Shown piece by piece: positions 34,865-44,212 of a stretch of DNA of 64,000 bases. Position 1 is the first letter of the stretch, and each line of letters opens with the position of its first letter. The DNA is from Aggregatilinea lenta (GTDB taxonomy: Bacteria; Chloroflexota; Anaerolineae; Aggregatilineales; Aggregatilineaceae): assembly GCF_003569045.1 (NCBI RefSeq), contig NZ_BFCB01000001.1:341189-405188 (forward strand), read 5' to 3'. The position numbers were made by a program, and so were the translations under genes. The notes below the pieces were generated by a model. It was not told the origin of the DNA. It worked only from the letters and a program-made list of their open reading frames with translations, and searched no databases.

Positions 34865-35881
34865 TCACCCGCCGATGTGATACATCTCCACCTTGGGCCG
34901 TTCGAGGTCCGTCAGGGAGGAACGAATTTCGGAATAGCGGTCGGCGCGGGCCTGCCACACGCCGCGAATGCGATCGGCGATGGCCTCGTCCGGCGCGCCG
35001 CTGCGCAGCAGATCGCGCAGTTCGGTCCCCTGAACCGCAAACAGGCAGGTGTAAATATTGCCTTCCGGCGTCAGGCGCAGACGGGTACACGTGCCGCAGA
35101 ACGGCTGCGTCACGGAGGCGATCACGCCGATCTCGCCGCTGCCGTCCGCGTAGCGGTAGCGCGAGGCGACCTCGCCGCGATAGTTCGGCTCGATGGGTTC
35201 CAGCGGGATCTCCGCGCCGATGCGCTCGATGATCTCGCGCGCCGGGACGACCTGATCCAGCTTCCAGCCGTTGAGCGTGCCCACATCCATATACTCGATG
35301 AAGCGCAGGATCAGCCCGTTGTCGCGGCAGTAGCGCGCGAGGTCCACAAGCGTGTGGTCGTTGACGCCGCGCTGCGCCACGGAGTTAATCTTGATCGGCG
35401 CGAATCCGGCCTGCTGCGCCGCCGCGATACCGTCCAGTACCTGCTGTACGTCCGCGCGCTCGCCGTTCATGCGGCGGAACACGTCGTTGTCCAGACTGTC
35501 GAGACTGATCGTGACTCTCTTCAGCCCGGCATCCTTGAGCGCCTGGATTTTTTGCGGCAGCAGCACGCCGTTGGTGGTGATGGCGATGTCGTCGATGCCG
35601 TCGATAGCCGCGATCTGCTCGACCAGCTTTTCAAGCTGCTGGCGCACCAGCGGCTCGCCACCGGTCAGCCGGATCTTCTCCACGCCGAAGCCCGCCATGA
35701 TGCGCACCAGCCGCGCGATCTCCTCGAAGGAGAGCATCTCGGCTTTGGGCATAAAGCGGTAATGCTCGCCGTAGATCTCGGCGGGCATGCAGTAGCGGCA
35801 GCGGAAATTGCAGCGGTCTGTGACTGAAATGCGAAGGTCCCGGAGCGGTCTGTGAAGCGTGTCGGTAATGTTTGGGCCCAT
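34865..35881 (-). CDS. moaA: GTP 3',8-cyclase (radical SAM)
   Basis: MoaA starts molybdopterin synthesis from GTP. The 338-residue enzyme has the radical-SAM cluster CNFRCRYC near residue 24, RLTGGEPLVR, and the C-terminal second cluster (CGTCTRLRLTPEGNIYTC), ending in KVEMYHIGG, the conserved GG tail. The ATG at 35881 gives the usual N-terminus (TDTLHRPLRDLRISVTDRCN); the longer frame adds 29 unconserved residues. A repeat-filled gap separates it from moaD-E-C. Confidence 0.96.
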   Translation of the reverse strand: MGPNITDTLHRPLRDLRISVTDRCNFRCRYCMPAEIYGEHYRFMPKAEMLSFEEIARLVRIMAGFGVEKIRLTGGEPLVRQQLEKLVEQIAAIDGIDDIAITTNGVLLPQKIQALKDAGLKRVTISLDSLDNDVFRRMNGERADVQQVLDGIAAAQQAGFAPIKINSVAQRGVNDHTLVDLARYCRDNGLILRFIEYMDVGTLNGWKLDQVVPAREIIERIGAEIPLEPIEPNYRGEVASRYRYADGSGEIGVIASVTQPFCGTCTRLRLTPEGNIYTCLFAVQGTELRDLLRSGAPDEAIADRIRGVWQARADRYSEIRSSLTDLERPKVEMYHIGG

Positions 35882-36070
35882 GATATCGCCGTGTGAACTC
35901 AACCGGGCAAGAATGAGGCGGGCGAAGCGGTGAACTGGCCAATCTGCTTGCTCGCGTAGCGTATGCAACTGTGTAAAACGTACCCGGATTATAACGAATT
36001 TAGGGCCATTTTACAGGATAGAGTGTCATACACATTCCGGTATACCTGCACATACGGCCCAAACCGGGTT

Positions 36071-36076
36071 TATAAT
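36071..36076 (+). promoter_or_regulatory. Probable -10 element of the CAP-protein gene
   Basis: TATAAT lies 35 bases before the ATG; no clear -35 is seen at 17 bases. Confidence 0.45.
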
Positions 36077-36110
36077 TCTATGAGTCCACAAATTACTCAG
36101 GGGGATATCT

Positions 36111-37436
36111 ATGTTTCGCCAGGGCCTCGCGCTGCTCGCACTCACCGTCCTGATCGTCGCCGCTTTGCCTGCGCACCCCGCGCTCGCCCAGTCCACTGAC
36201 CCCTCTTCCGACCAGGCCGCTGCGGACGAGATTGTCGAAAAGCTCAACGCCTGGCGCGTCTCCGAAGGCACCTGGCCGCTCAAGGTCAACCCCACGCTGG
36301 AAGCGCTGGCGCTCAGTCAGGCGCAGTATCTGCTCACCCTGCCGGACATCCCCGATGGGGGCGACGTGCACCTGGGCCGCACCGGCGAAGGGCCCAAGGC
36401 CCGTGCTCGCACTGCGCCCTACAACTGGCCGACCTACGACCGCCCGGAGCAGATTGCACTGGACGAGATCGCGTACGTGGGGCACACCGCCGACGCCGCG
36501 CTCGGCTTCTGGCAGTCGTCCAGCGTGCACCGCGCCTCGTCGCTCAATCCCACCTATCGCGAGGTGGGCGTCGCGGCGCTGCCGCACACCTTCGGTCACC
36601 TGTACATCGTGGTGCTGGGCGCGCGGCCCAACGTGCTGCCCGTGACGTACGATTCGGCGTCGGGCGTGCTCTACCTGACCAACGAGCGCTACCTGGGCGC
36701 ACGCGGCGAAAGCTGGATCAAGGACGTGACCGAGGTCAAGGTGTTCGATGCGGAGGGCAAGCCGCTGTGGACGGGCTGGCGTCCGTGGCAGCCGACCATC
36801 CGGCTGAGCAGCTATACCGGCGACATGGTGTTCGTCAGCTTCCGCGACAGCCAGGTGGAGGTGATCACGCTGGTCATGCTTGCGCGGGACACCGTGATGC
36901 TGACGCCGGGGGTCGCCGTGCCGACCACCGCGCCGCCCGCCGCCATGGTCGAGTCGAACACCGCGACGCCCGCCCCCACGGCGACGGCCACGCCGAGCGC
37001 CGCCGCGCTGCCAAGCGTCAGCATCCCCACGCCGACGCCGGGTACCTCCACGACCACGGACGGGGCGGAGGACATTGCCATCATCTACGACAGCCGCTCC
37101 CTGGCGATCCTGAACACGTCGGGCGCGGCGCGCGACCTGTCGCGGCTGGAGTTGGCCGCCGGGACGACGACGTTCCCCATCACGCGCTGGCAGTCGGAGT
37201 TCCTCGCCGCGCCGCTGGACGCCTTCCCCGCCGACGATTGCCTGCAAACGTGGTCGTGGAACGAGCAGGAGGACGTGCCGAAGCCGCCGGACTGCGACAA
37301 CCAGCGCGGCGTGCGGCTCGTCGCGCCGGAGGCGCGCTTCTGGCTCACCCAGGAGTTCGCGGTGCGGTGGGATGGTATCGTGGTCGCCACGTGTCCGGCT
37401 GGCGCGGGCCGCTGTCCGGTGGATCTGCCGGGATAA
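36111..37436 (+). CDS. Secreted CAP-superfamily (SCP/PR1) protein
   Basis: The 441-residue protein has a signal peptide to about residue 26 (HPALAQ), then a CAP domain of about 140 residues: EIVEKLNAWRVSEGTWPLKVNPTLEALALSQAQYLL and, later, SSVHRASSLNPTYREVGVAAL with the conserved HR...NP..REVG pattern. A Thr/Pro/Ala-rich linker (about 265-310) leads to a C-terminal domain with four Cys (DDC, PDC, ATC, GRC) and several Trp that may form disulfides. It is extracellular; activity unknown. AGGGGG lies before the ATG. Confidence 0.85.
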   Translation: MFRQGLALLALTVLIVAALPAHPALAQSTDPSSDQAAADEIVEKLNAWRVSEGTWPLKVNPTLEALALSQAQYLLTLPDIPDGGDVHLGRTGEGPKARARTAPYNWPTYDRPEQIALDEIAYVGHTADAALGFWQSSSVHRASSLNPTYREVGVAALPHTFGHLYIVVLGARPNVLPVTYDSASGVLYLTNERYLGARGESWIKDVTEVKVFDAEGKPLWTGWRPWQPTIRLSSYTGDMVFVSFRDSQVEVITLVMLARDTVMLTPGVAVPTTAPPAAMVESNTATPAPTATATPSAAALPSVSIPTPTPGTSTTTDGAEDIAIIYDSRSLAILNTSGAARDLSRLELAAGTTTFPITRWQSEFLAAPLDAFPADDCLQTWSWNEQEDVPKPPDCDNQRGVRLVAPEARFWLTQEFAVRWDGIVVATCPAGAGRCPVDLPG

Positions 37437-37443
37437 CGGGGCG

Positions 37444-38046
37444 TTACCAGCGCTGCCCGCCGCGCTCCTGGACGCGGCGCACGAGCGTCATGAACGCGTC
37501 GATCAGGCGCTGGATCGCGGCGTCTGAGGCGGATGCGGGCACAGTTTTGAGCGCGCGGTCGTAGTCGCCGATTAAGAGCAGGTCGAGCGCGACCATCACC
37601 TGCTGCAAGTAGTCGGTGGTGTAGCGCACGCGCTCGACCATGCCGCGCATCATCGCCAGCCCGGCCAGCGGGTGCGCGTCCAGAAAGCGTAGAAAGTCGT
37701 CGCGGCCCAGCCGCAGCACTTCCAGCGCGCCATCCGCCTGGGCAAAGGCCGAGCGCGGCTTGCCGTCCAGCACGGCGAACTCCCCGAACACGTCGCCCGG
37801 TCCATAGGTGCGCAGCGTCAGCTCGTGGCCGAGCGGATCGCGCGTGAAGATCCGCACCTGCCCGGCCACGACGAAGTACAGCGCGTCGCCGGGTGCATCC
37901 TTTTCGAAGATGACGCCGCCCGCCGGGTACGTCTCGCGGCGCATCTGGCGCGCCAGCCGTTCGCGGTCCTGCAGCTCAACCGCGCGCAGCAGTCGTGACT
38001 GGCCCAACTGTGCGGCGACGCCGGCGTAATCCGGCTCGTTGTACAT
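37444..38046 (-). CDS. Cyclic-nucleotide-binding domain protein
   Basis: The 200-residue protein has a cNMP-binding beta-roll (residues 20-135): GGVIFEKDAPGDALYFVVAGQVRIF, GPGDVFGEFAVLDGKPRSAFAQA and a following helix. The phosphate-binding cassette reads FGEFAVLDGKPRSA, close to FGExALLxxxPRxA. There is no DNA-binding HTH; residues 140-200 are a helical extension. It may sense cAMP, cGMP or another nucleotide through protein contacts. An in-frame ATG three codons upstream (38055) is possible. It lies beside a PrsW-cNMP fusion gene with the same orientation. Confidence 0.88.
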   Translation of the reverse strand: MYNEPDYAGVAAQLGQSRLLRAVELQDRERLARQMRRETYPAGGVIFEKDAPGDALYFVVAGQVRIFTRDPLGHELTLRTYGPGDVFGEFAVLDGKPRSAFAQADGALEVLRLGRDDFLRFLDAHPLAGLAMMRGMVERVRYTTDYLQQVMVALDLLLIGDYDRALKTVPASASDAAIQRLIDAFMTLVRRVQERGGQRW

Positions 38047-38051
38047 GGTTT

Positions 38052-38220
38052 CCATAGCGATCAGCCGTTAGCGATGAGCGGTTAACCAAAAAACTAAGCG
38101 CAAGAAGAACAAGAGCACCTCACCCCCGGCCCCTCTCCAATCCGATTGGAGAGGGGAGGCAAGCAGGTCGGGCGTGGTTTTCGTAGGGGCGGGGACCCCG
38201 GGGCTTGCTCCGCCCAGTTT
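38052..38220. repeat. Family C, B and A repeats
   Basis: 38052-38085 has family C words (GCCGTTAGCGATGAGCGGTTA). 38118-38160 is family B. 38183-38215 is a family A variant: GTAGGGGCGGGG, CCCCGGGG, CTCCGCCC. No gene here. Confidence 0.8.
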
Positions 38221-38265
38221 TGCCGCTCCGTTTCCCGCAGGAAAAATTAAAGGCCGGCAACTCCC

Positions 38266-40110
38266 CTATTCCCCATTCCCTATCCCCTGATTCCTCTCGC
38301 GGAGCCGTCGCAGCAGGCTGTCGCCCGCGTCGCGCGGTTCTGGCTGTGTGGGCGCGGGCGTGTCCGGCTCATCCGGCGGAGCGTCCCACGTTTCGGCGAT
38401 GCGCGCGAACGTCCAATCGATGCGGGACAGCGTCGCTTCGGACAGCACTTCCGGGTCGAAGTCCAGCACCGCCGCGTCGAACGGCAGGGACCGGGTGCCG
38501 GATGCAGGCGCGGCGCGGGTCGCCGCCTGCTGGATGCGCGCCATCCACGTGATGCTGGCCTCGATCGCGTCAGTGGTGGTGCGCGCCTTCGCCGCCAGAT
38601 ATTGCAGCACGGCCAGGATCACGCGCGGGCGGCTCTGAATGAACAGCATGAACGCCTCGCGCGGCAGCAGCAGCGCGCGTACGGGGCCGTTCGCCTGGGC
38701 GCGCGCCGAGCGCGGATGCCCGTCCAGCAGTGAGAACTCGCCCACCACGTCGCCCGCGTGCGCCGTCAGCAGCTGCTTGACGTCGCCGGACGAATCGCGC
38801 CGCGAAATATCGACCAGCCCCTGCTCGATCAGCACCATCGCGTCGCCCTGGTCGCCCTGCTCGAACAGCACCTGCCTGTCCGCGTACGTTTCGGACGTGA
38901 TCGCGCGGCTGAGGTTTTCCAGGTCTGCCAGGGAGACGTGCTTGAAGATCTCGATCTTGCTCAGGCGGGCGGCCAGCGCTTCCAGATCGGCGGGCGCGAA
39001 AGTTTGCGCTAGCTCCGAGACGCGCATGAACATGTCGAAGGTGTGCACCAGCGTGGGGTCGAAGCGCGCGATCTCCGCGCCGAATGCATCTTGCAGGGCG
39101 CGATCCCCAGAAGGGAACACCCGCCGCAGGAACAGCCGCACCGGGGCGCTCAATTCATCGCGGATCGCGGCGATCTCGGTGTGCAGCACGCCGATCTCCT
39201 GCTGCCACGCGGCGCGCAGGCGCGGGCTGGACGGCCCGGCGAGGTTATTTTGCAGGATGCCGAGATTGGCTTGCAGCACCAGCAGGCGGCGGATCTGCGC
39301 GACGTTGTGCGGCCCAAAGAAGCCTTCCAGCTCTGCCAGGATCTGTTCCATCGAGGTCTGGCCGAGCTGCTGGACCGCCTGTCGCTCGCCGGACGACACG
39401 TCGCTTTGCAGGCCGAGCGTGCGTGCGAAGCGGCGCTTTTCGTCGGCCAGCCCTTGCTGGATGAACCACACCACCAACAGGCTGCCGCCGCTGCCGAGGC
39501 CGACCGCGACCAGCAGGAGCACGTGCCCGTCCAGCCGCCCGACGACGTTGTTGTAGGCGAGGTGCAGCACGATGGCGAGCACCAGCCCGGTCGCCGCGCC
39601 CGGCATGCCTTTGCGCGGCGCGGCGCGGCGCGACCGCCCCAGCGCGATCCCGACGAGGCCGCTGGCGGTGGCGTGCATCAACGACGTGGACAGCACGCGG
39701 CTGATCGCGGTGCCCAGCACGGCACTGCCGGACGCAGGCAGGTAGATGAACAGGTTTTCGGAAAGCGCGAAGCCGATCCCGACCGCGATGCCGTAGAGCG
39801 CGCCGTCCACGAGGTAGCGGAACTGCGGACGGCGTACCAGCACCACCAGGATCACGGCCTTGAGGAGTTCCTCGATCACCGGGCCGGAGACGTGCGTCAC
39901 CCGGTCGGCGTTCAGCAGGCCGAGCGCCACGGTCGCGTCGTTGACCACCAGCGCCAGCCCGTACGCGCCGACCGCACCCCACGCCATGCTGACCAGCATC
40001 GTGCTCGGCTTACCGGTTCCAAACACGTCCTGCGTCACGAACAGGTACACCGTGAACAGGGGGATGGCGACGGCGATGCCGTAGGCGACGATGGTGACGA
40101 TCAGGGACAT
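38266..40110 (-). CDS. PrsW-type intramembrane protease fused to a cNMP-binding domain
   Basis: Of 614 residues, 1-235 form seven to eight membrane segments with PrsW motifs: PVIEELLKAVILV (catalytic EE), YGIAVGIGFALSENLF, LMHATASGLVGIAL and LHLAYNNV with metal-ligand candidates Glu and His. Residues 240-390 are helical. Residues 395-510 are a cNMP-binding domain (VLFEQGDQGDAMVLIEQGLVDI, GEFSLLDGHPRSARAQ). The Pro-rich C-terminus is disordered. In Bacillus PrsW cleaves an anti-sigma factor; here a soluble ligand might gate the protease, which is inference. Confidence 0.85.
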   Translation of the reverse strand: MSLIVTIVAYGIAVAIPLFTVYLFVTQDVFGTGKPSTMLVSMAWGAVGAYGLALVVNDATVALGLLNADRVTHVSGPVIEELLKAVILVVLVRRPQFRYLVDGALYGIAVGIGFALSENLFIYLPASGSAVLGTAISRVLSTSLMHATASGLVGIALGRSRRAAPRKGMPGAATGLVLAIVLHLAYNNVVGRLDGHVLLLVAVGLGSGGSLLVVWFIQQGLADEKRRFARTLGLQSDVSSGERQAVQQLGQTSMEQILAELEGFFGPHNVAQIRRLLVLQANLGILQNNLAGPSSPRLRAAWQQEIGVLHTEIAAIRDELSAPVRLFLRRVFPSGDRALQDAFGAEIARFDPTLVHTFDMFMRVSELAQTFAPADLEALAARLSKIEIFKHVSLADLENLSRAITSETYADRQVLFEQGDQGDAMVLIEQGLVDISRRDSSGDVKQLLTAHAGDVVGEFSLLDGHPRSARAQANGPVRALLLPREAFMLFIQSRPRVILAVLQYLAAKARTTTDAIEASITWMARIQQAATRAAPASGTRSLPFDAAVLDFDPEVLSEATLSRIDWTFARIAETWDAPPDEPDTPAPTQPEPRDAGDSLLRRLRERNQGIGNGE

Positions 40111-40180
40111 GGGTCAGGCGCTCACCTCGTAGGCGGATGGGGATGAGCGCGATCATAACACGATCTCGGAGAAATCAAGC

Positions 40181-41074
40181 TCACTCGCCGATGATCTCGC
40201 CCGACTGCGGCGCGCGGCGGTCGCCCTCGAAGTCGAGCCGGACGGGTAGCGGACTGGCGGCCAGGAAATCGGGACCGTCCATGAAATGCAGGTGCAGGTG
40301 CGGCCCACTGCTGAATCCGGAGTTGCCGACTTCGCCCAGGACCTGCCCCGCCGCGACGGAATCACCCGCCTGCACGGCAACCGATCCGTAGCGCAGGTGG
40401 CCAAGCGCCGAATAGACGCCGCCTTCGTGTTCCAGGATCACGCCGTTGCCCAGTGCCAGCGCGAGATCGTCCAGAAACGGCTGGCGGTCGGGGTACAGGC
40501 CCACGGTTTCGTGATCGGGTTGGCCGTCCACAGCGCGCACCACGCGTCCTGCGGCGGGCGCGATCACCTGCCGCCCAAACGCCGCGAAGAGCGACGCGGG
40601 CAGCCCGGCGTCCGGCGGGCCGTTCAGCACGCTCCATGTCGCATCGCCCAGCGGCAGAAAATCCCACCCGAATTGCTGTGAGGAAATGTCCCAGGCGGCG
40701 CGGTGCACTTCCCCGACGCGGTGCCCGCCAACGACCAGCGCTATGCCCACGAACGGCAGGCCGTAGTTGCCCGGCTGGTCGTACTGCTCGATGGGCCACG
40801 CGACGACTGCGTCCACCGTACCGACCGTCAACCGTATAGTGGACCATCCGGGCGGGATCACGGTCGCGACGAACACGCGCCCGGCCTCGCGCTGCGTCTG
40901 ATCAAGGCGGCAGCGGCCCGTCACGATCGTTTCGCCTGTGTCGTCCGCGATGCTCCAGGTTAGCGCATCCAGGCCGTCCACGTCTTCGGACGTGAACCGC
41001 ACGTAGCAGGAAAACTCGTGCCCGCCGGTCGGCAGCGGCGTCGCAAACAGGCGGCGCGGAACGGTCGTGATCAT
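40181..41074 (-). CDS. M23-family peptidase without signal peptide
   Basis: The 297-residue protein ends with a LytM/M23 domain: GNGVILEHEGGVYSALGHLRYGSVAVQAGDSVAAGQVLGEVGNSGFSSGPHLHLHF contains the zinc ligands (HxxxD-type early His, HLHLHF at the end). The N-terminal 130 residues form a beta domain with DVDGLDALTWSIADDTGET. There is no signal peptide or membrane segment, unusual for a cell-wall peptidase, so it may act inside or be exported differently. A metallopeptidase role is by family. Confidence 0.85.
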   Translation of the reverse strand: MITTVPRRLFATPLPTGGHEFSCYVRFTSEDVDGLDALTWSIADDTGETIVTGRCRLDQTQREAGRVFVATVIPPGWSTIRLTVGTVDAVVAWPIEQYDQPGNYGLPFVGIALVVGGHRVGEVHRAAWDISSQQFGWDFLPLGDATWSVLNGPPDAGLPASLFAAFGRQVIAPAAGRVVRAVDGQPDHETVGLYPDRQPFLDDLALALGNGVILEHEGGVYSALGHLRYGSVAVQAGDSVAAGQVLGEVGNSGFSSGPHLHLHFMDGPDFLAASPLPVRLDFEGDRRAPQSGEIIGE

Positions 41075-41103
41075 CAGCGTGGCGGCTCCCGCTCAGGATC
41101 GAC

Positions 41104-41616
41104 TCAGGACAGGAAGAACTCGGTGCCACAGAAGCGGCACTTGGCGACGCCCTTGCCGCTCAACGTGATCTCACCACCGCAGTTGGGGCACTGCTTCAGG
41201 TCGCGGAGCTGGCTGGCCTGGCTGGAATAGAGCATGCCCTTGTCCCAGTTGATGTAACCGCTGAAGACTTCCAGCCCGACGAGGTTGTAGATCATATTGC
41301 GGATCTGCTCACGCGGGAGCTGCATTTCCAGGGCGACGTCGTTGATGTCGACCTGCCCCCGGCTCTGTACGATGTTGAGCAGCGTGCGCTGTTCCGAGGC
41401 GCTCTGCTGCTGTTTGGCCTGCTTGCCGCCGAAGACGGTCAGGTAGATGCCAAAACCTACCAGCGGCGCGACCAGCGCCAGCAGCACCAGCCCCAGGCCC
41501 AGGATCTGCGCGGAGCTGGTCAGATCGTCGTTGGTGAACAACCACGCCGACGCGACAATGCCCACAATCGCGCCCAGGACGATCAGCAAAATCCCTGCGA
41601 GGCGATTCATATTCAT
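41104..41616 (-). CDS. Membrane protein with winged-helix-like and zinc-ribbon parts
   Basis: The 170-residue protein has two membrane segments (residues 7-28, 37-62), a helical region with EQRTLLNIVQSRGQVDINDVALEMQLPREQIRNMIYNLVGLEVFSGYINWDKGML that resembles a PCI or winged-helix domain, and a C-terminal zinc ribbon (CPNCGG...CRFCGTEFFLS). Such proteins occur next to TPM/DUF2207 membrane genes in this kind of bacterium. Function unknown. AGGAC lies nine bases before the ATG. Confidence 0.75.
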   Translation of the reverse strand: MNMNRLAGILLIVLGAIVGIVASAWLFTNDDLTSSAQILGLGLVLLALVAPLVGFGIYLTVFGGKQAKQQQSASEQRTLLNIVQSRGQVDINDVALEMQLPREQIRNMIYNLVGLEVFSGYINWDKGMLYSSQASQLRDLKQCPNCGGEITLSGKGVAKCRFCGTEFFLS

Positions 41617-41726
41617 GCGTGCCGTCCTTTTACCCAGTGCAAGCCCGGATATCTGTTAGCGTTTCAAACACATAGGAGCAATTCGCGGATTGCCCTATCA
41701 TGAGGGAGTCGATCGCATTGGAGCAG

Positions 41727-41930
41727 ACCTCACCCCCGACCCCTCTCCAATCAAGTTGGAGAGGGGAGAAAACCAGAACACCCGGCGGATTTTGTAGGGG
41801 CGAGTTTGCAGCCCGCCCCCTGCATTTCGACATTTCACGCACCGGGCGGAGCAATCCCCACCCCTACACGATCGCGTTTATTAACCGGGGCGTATCGCAA
41901 TACGCCCCTATGCATTCTGTGACGTGGTCG
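41727..41930. repeat. Repeat cluster upstream of the zinc-ribbon gene
   Basis: 41727-41767 is family B. 41796-41868 is an A-type pair with GTAGGGGCGAGTTTGCAG and CACCCCTAC. 41887-41912 is a family A copy with GCGTATCGCAATACGC. No gene in 41617-41970. Confidence 0.85.
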
Positions 41931-41970
41931 TCTTTGCTCCTGGCTAATCGCCAGCCGCTGACGGCTGCCT

Positions 41971-43896
41971 CTAGCCGAATCCCCGGCTGCCACCGCCCGA
42001 TCCGCCGCCGCTAAAGCCGCCACCACCGCTGAAGCCGCCGCCGCCACTGCCGGAGCTTTGCGGCTTGCTGGTCATGGCGCTGGAGGCGTCGTTGAGCATC
42101 TTGGTCAGGCCGGTGCTCATGGCGTTGAGGCCGTCGGTCAGGCCGCCGCTCATCTGGTTCAGGCCGCCCGGCCCGCCGAGCGAAATATCGCCCATGCCGC
42201 CTCCCGGACCGCCCATCATCGTGCGGCGATAGCCGCGCCGGTAGCCGCCGCCCCACGGCCCGCCCATGTAGGTGGGGTAATACCACGTGGGCATGGCGGT
42301 CATGGCGGGCGTGCACTGGCGCACGAAGTTACGCTCAATACCAAACGCGACCGCATAGGCCATGTATTCGTCGAACTTCTGCGCGGCCTCTTCGACGCCC
42401 GTATAGTGCTCGATGTCGGACAGGTAGCGCTTGAACGCCTTCCAGCGCGCGGCTTCCTGCGCGCCCTTCTGCGTCTTGGCGGGCATCGCGGTGGACGCGG
42501 CGGCCATTGCCAGCCCGATAGCGCCCAACGCGGCAGGCAGGCACGGCAGGGTATAGGCGATGGACTCCGCGCCGCCAACGGCTGCGAAGAACAGCGCGGC
42601 CCCGATGACGAGCACGATCACCCCGCCGATGGCCCACAGGTTGCGCGTCGTTTCCGGCGAGCGGGTGAAGTAGTCCCGTTCGACAAGCTGGTCATACAGG
42701 CCCTTTTTGATGCCGGGCACGTGCGTGTAGAACTTGTTGCGCAGCTCCGACAGCGACGTGTCCTGGTCGCCGCCCTTGAACAGACCGCGCAGCAGCGTTT
42801 GCTCGTGCGCCTTCAGGCCGGATGTGTCCTGGTCCTCGCGGTGGAACTCAAACTCGGTGCTCTCGAACATGCCCAAGACACCGCCTTTGGTCGTCTGCTC
42901 GATGGTCAGATAGCCGCGCCGGGCAAGGTCGATCAGCGTCGCCATGACGTCTTTCATGTCCGCGCGTTCGTCGAGCAGCACGCCGATCACGCCGGGCAGC
43001 TCTTCCGAGGGCGGCTCGGACAGGAACTCCGGCACGACGACCGCCTCCGGGTCGCGCCCGTGCGTCATGTAGCGCGTATAGACCATCAGCACACCGCCGC
43101 CGCCCAACAGCAGCGCCAGCACGGCCAGGACCACCGTGACGATCGGCTTCCAGTCTTCCTCGTAGGCGCGCTGGCGGTCGAAGGACGCCTGCCAGCCGGG
43201 TTTCGCCATCGCCGGATCGTGCTCGTACTGCACGCGCACTTCGGCCTCGTTGCCGGGGGTGATGATGCCGGGCGCGGTCCAGGTGACCGTGTTACCGCTG
43301 ATCGTCTCGTCCCAGGTGTCCGGGTAGCTGGCCGTCACCTGCGGCGGACGGTCGTCCGGCAGCGTGACCGTGATGCGCGAGTCGCGCACCAGGAACGGCA
43401 AATCGGCGGGGATGGCGACCCAGTACAACTGGTCACCGTCCTCGTAGGAGCGCAGCGCGCCGGTCACGGTGTAGCTGAGTTCGATCGTCGTGCGGGCGCG
43501 GCTTTGCAGCGACGACAGGAAATAGTAGGTGATGCTGGCGGTGTCGCCGCCGGTCGTGGCGCACACCGTGCCCGCGCCGCCGTTGCACGAATTACTCAGG
43601 CGCTGGCCGTCCTGAGTCACGGTGACGCTGGTGAGCGTGTCCAGCCGGTCCATTGGGATCTCCGCCGTGCCAAAGCGGAAGGGGCCGGTGTTCACGTAGA
43701 GTTGATACGTCTCGGTGACGTCGAAGCGGTTGGCCGAGGTGTCCATGTTGTCGATGGTGACGTCGAAACGTTCCCACTCCAGGGAGCGATTGTCCTGGGC
43801 GACCGCCGCGCGCGGCGAAGCGGGCAGCAGCGCCGCGATGAGGCACAGGGCGATCACAACCAGCAGGGGAAGGCGCGAACGCAGCCGGGTAGTCAT
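41971..43896 (-). CDS. DUF2207 membrane protein with Gly/Ser-rich tail
   Basis: The 641-residue protein has a signal peptide (cut near VAQ at about 34), an extracytoplasmic DUF2207 domain (WERFDVTIDNMDTSANRFDVTETYQLY to about residue 235), a membrane segment near 258-280 (IVTVVLAVLALLLGGGGVLMVY), a cytoplasmic winged-helix-like part with VIGVLLDERADMKDVMATLIDLARRGYLTIE, two further segments near 425-470 and a C-terminus of Gly/Ser repeats (GGGFSGGGG). The same layout is found in many bacterial DUF2207 proteins of unknown role. AGGA lies six bases before the ATG at 43896. Confidence 0.88.
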   Translation of the reverse strand: MTTRLRSRLPLLVVIALCLIAALLPASPRAAVAQDNRSLEWERFDVTIDNMDTSANRFDVTETYQLYVNTGPFRFGTAEIPMDRLDTLTSVTVTQDGQRLSNSCNGGAGTVCATTGGDTASITYYFLSSLQSRARTTIELSYTVTGALRSYEDGDQLYWVAIPADLPFLVRDSRITVTLPDDRPPQVTASYPDTWDETISGNTVTWTAPGIITPGNEAEVRVQYEHDPAMAKPGWQASFDRQRAYEEDWKPIVTVVLAVLALLLGGGGVLMVYTRYMTHGRDPEAVVVPEFLSEPPSEELPGVIGVLLDERADMKDVMATLIDLARRGYLTIEQTTKGGVLGMFESTEFEFHREDQDTSGLKAHEQTLLRGLFKGGDQDTSLSELRNKFYTHVPGIKKGLYDQLVERDYFTRSPETTRNLWAIGGVIVLVIGAALFFAAVGGAESIAYTLPCLPAALGAIGLAMAAASTAMPAKTQKGAQEAARWKAFKRYLSDIEHYTGVEEAAQKFDEYMAYAVAFGIERNFVRQCTPAMTAMPTWYYPTYMGGPWGGGYRRGYRRTMMGGPGGGMGDISLGGPGGLNQMSGGLTDGLNAMSTGLTKMLNDASSAMTSKPQSSGSGGGGFSGGGGFSGGGSGGGSRGFG

Positions 43897-43995
43897 AATG
43901 TATCCTTTGGCCCAAAGTGCAAGCATAAAGTTCCCTATTTATTCTAACGGATAGCAGAAAGCCGCGCACGCAAGGGTAACGAATTTTTTGCAGCT

Positions 43996-44002
43996 CTTGA
44001 GT
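43996..44002 (+). promoter_or_regulatory. HAIR-like half site upstream of dnaJ
   Basis: CTTGAGT is one arm of the HspR-binding HAIR element; the second arm ACTCAAG is not found seven bases on. It is noted only because an hspR gene lies downstream. Weak support. Confidence 0.2.
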
Positions 44003-44074
44003 CGTTTTTTGCAGGTGCGCATCCGCAGGCCGCGCCACCCACATAAAACTTTCCTAAGAAAAGGCTCAAAAACA

Positions 44075-44103
44075 TTGACTGCAAAAGACTAAAGGTCTAA
44101 AAT
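44075..44103 (+). promoter_or_regulatory. Promoter of the DnaJ gene
   Basis: TTGACT (44075-44080) and TAAAAT (44098-44103) are 17 bases apart. The spacer carries AGAC-TAAAG-GTCT, a small inverted repeat. The transcript leader is about 105 bases, AT-rich and without a gene; the rest of 43897-44212 shows nothing else. Confidence 0.8.
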
Positions 44104-44212
44104 CCTGACATGAATTTAGAGAATATTGCTCTTGTTTTCTATCATTCAAATCTCACCAAATTCTCAGGTTTATCACGTACAGTAACGAAACGAAAAAGGG
44201 TCAATAGCAGCG

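Noticed and set aside
42058-43947. A 629-residue plus-strand frame over the DUF2207 gene
   Set aside because: Arg/His/Val-rich shadow; the DUF2207 protein on the other strand is well supported.
43996-44030. Full HAIR operator for HspR
   Set aside because: Only one arm (CTTGAGT) is present; the inverted second arm is missing.
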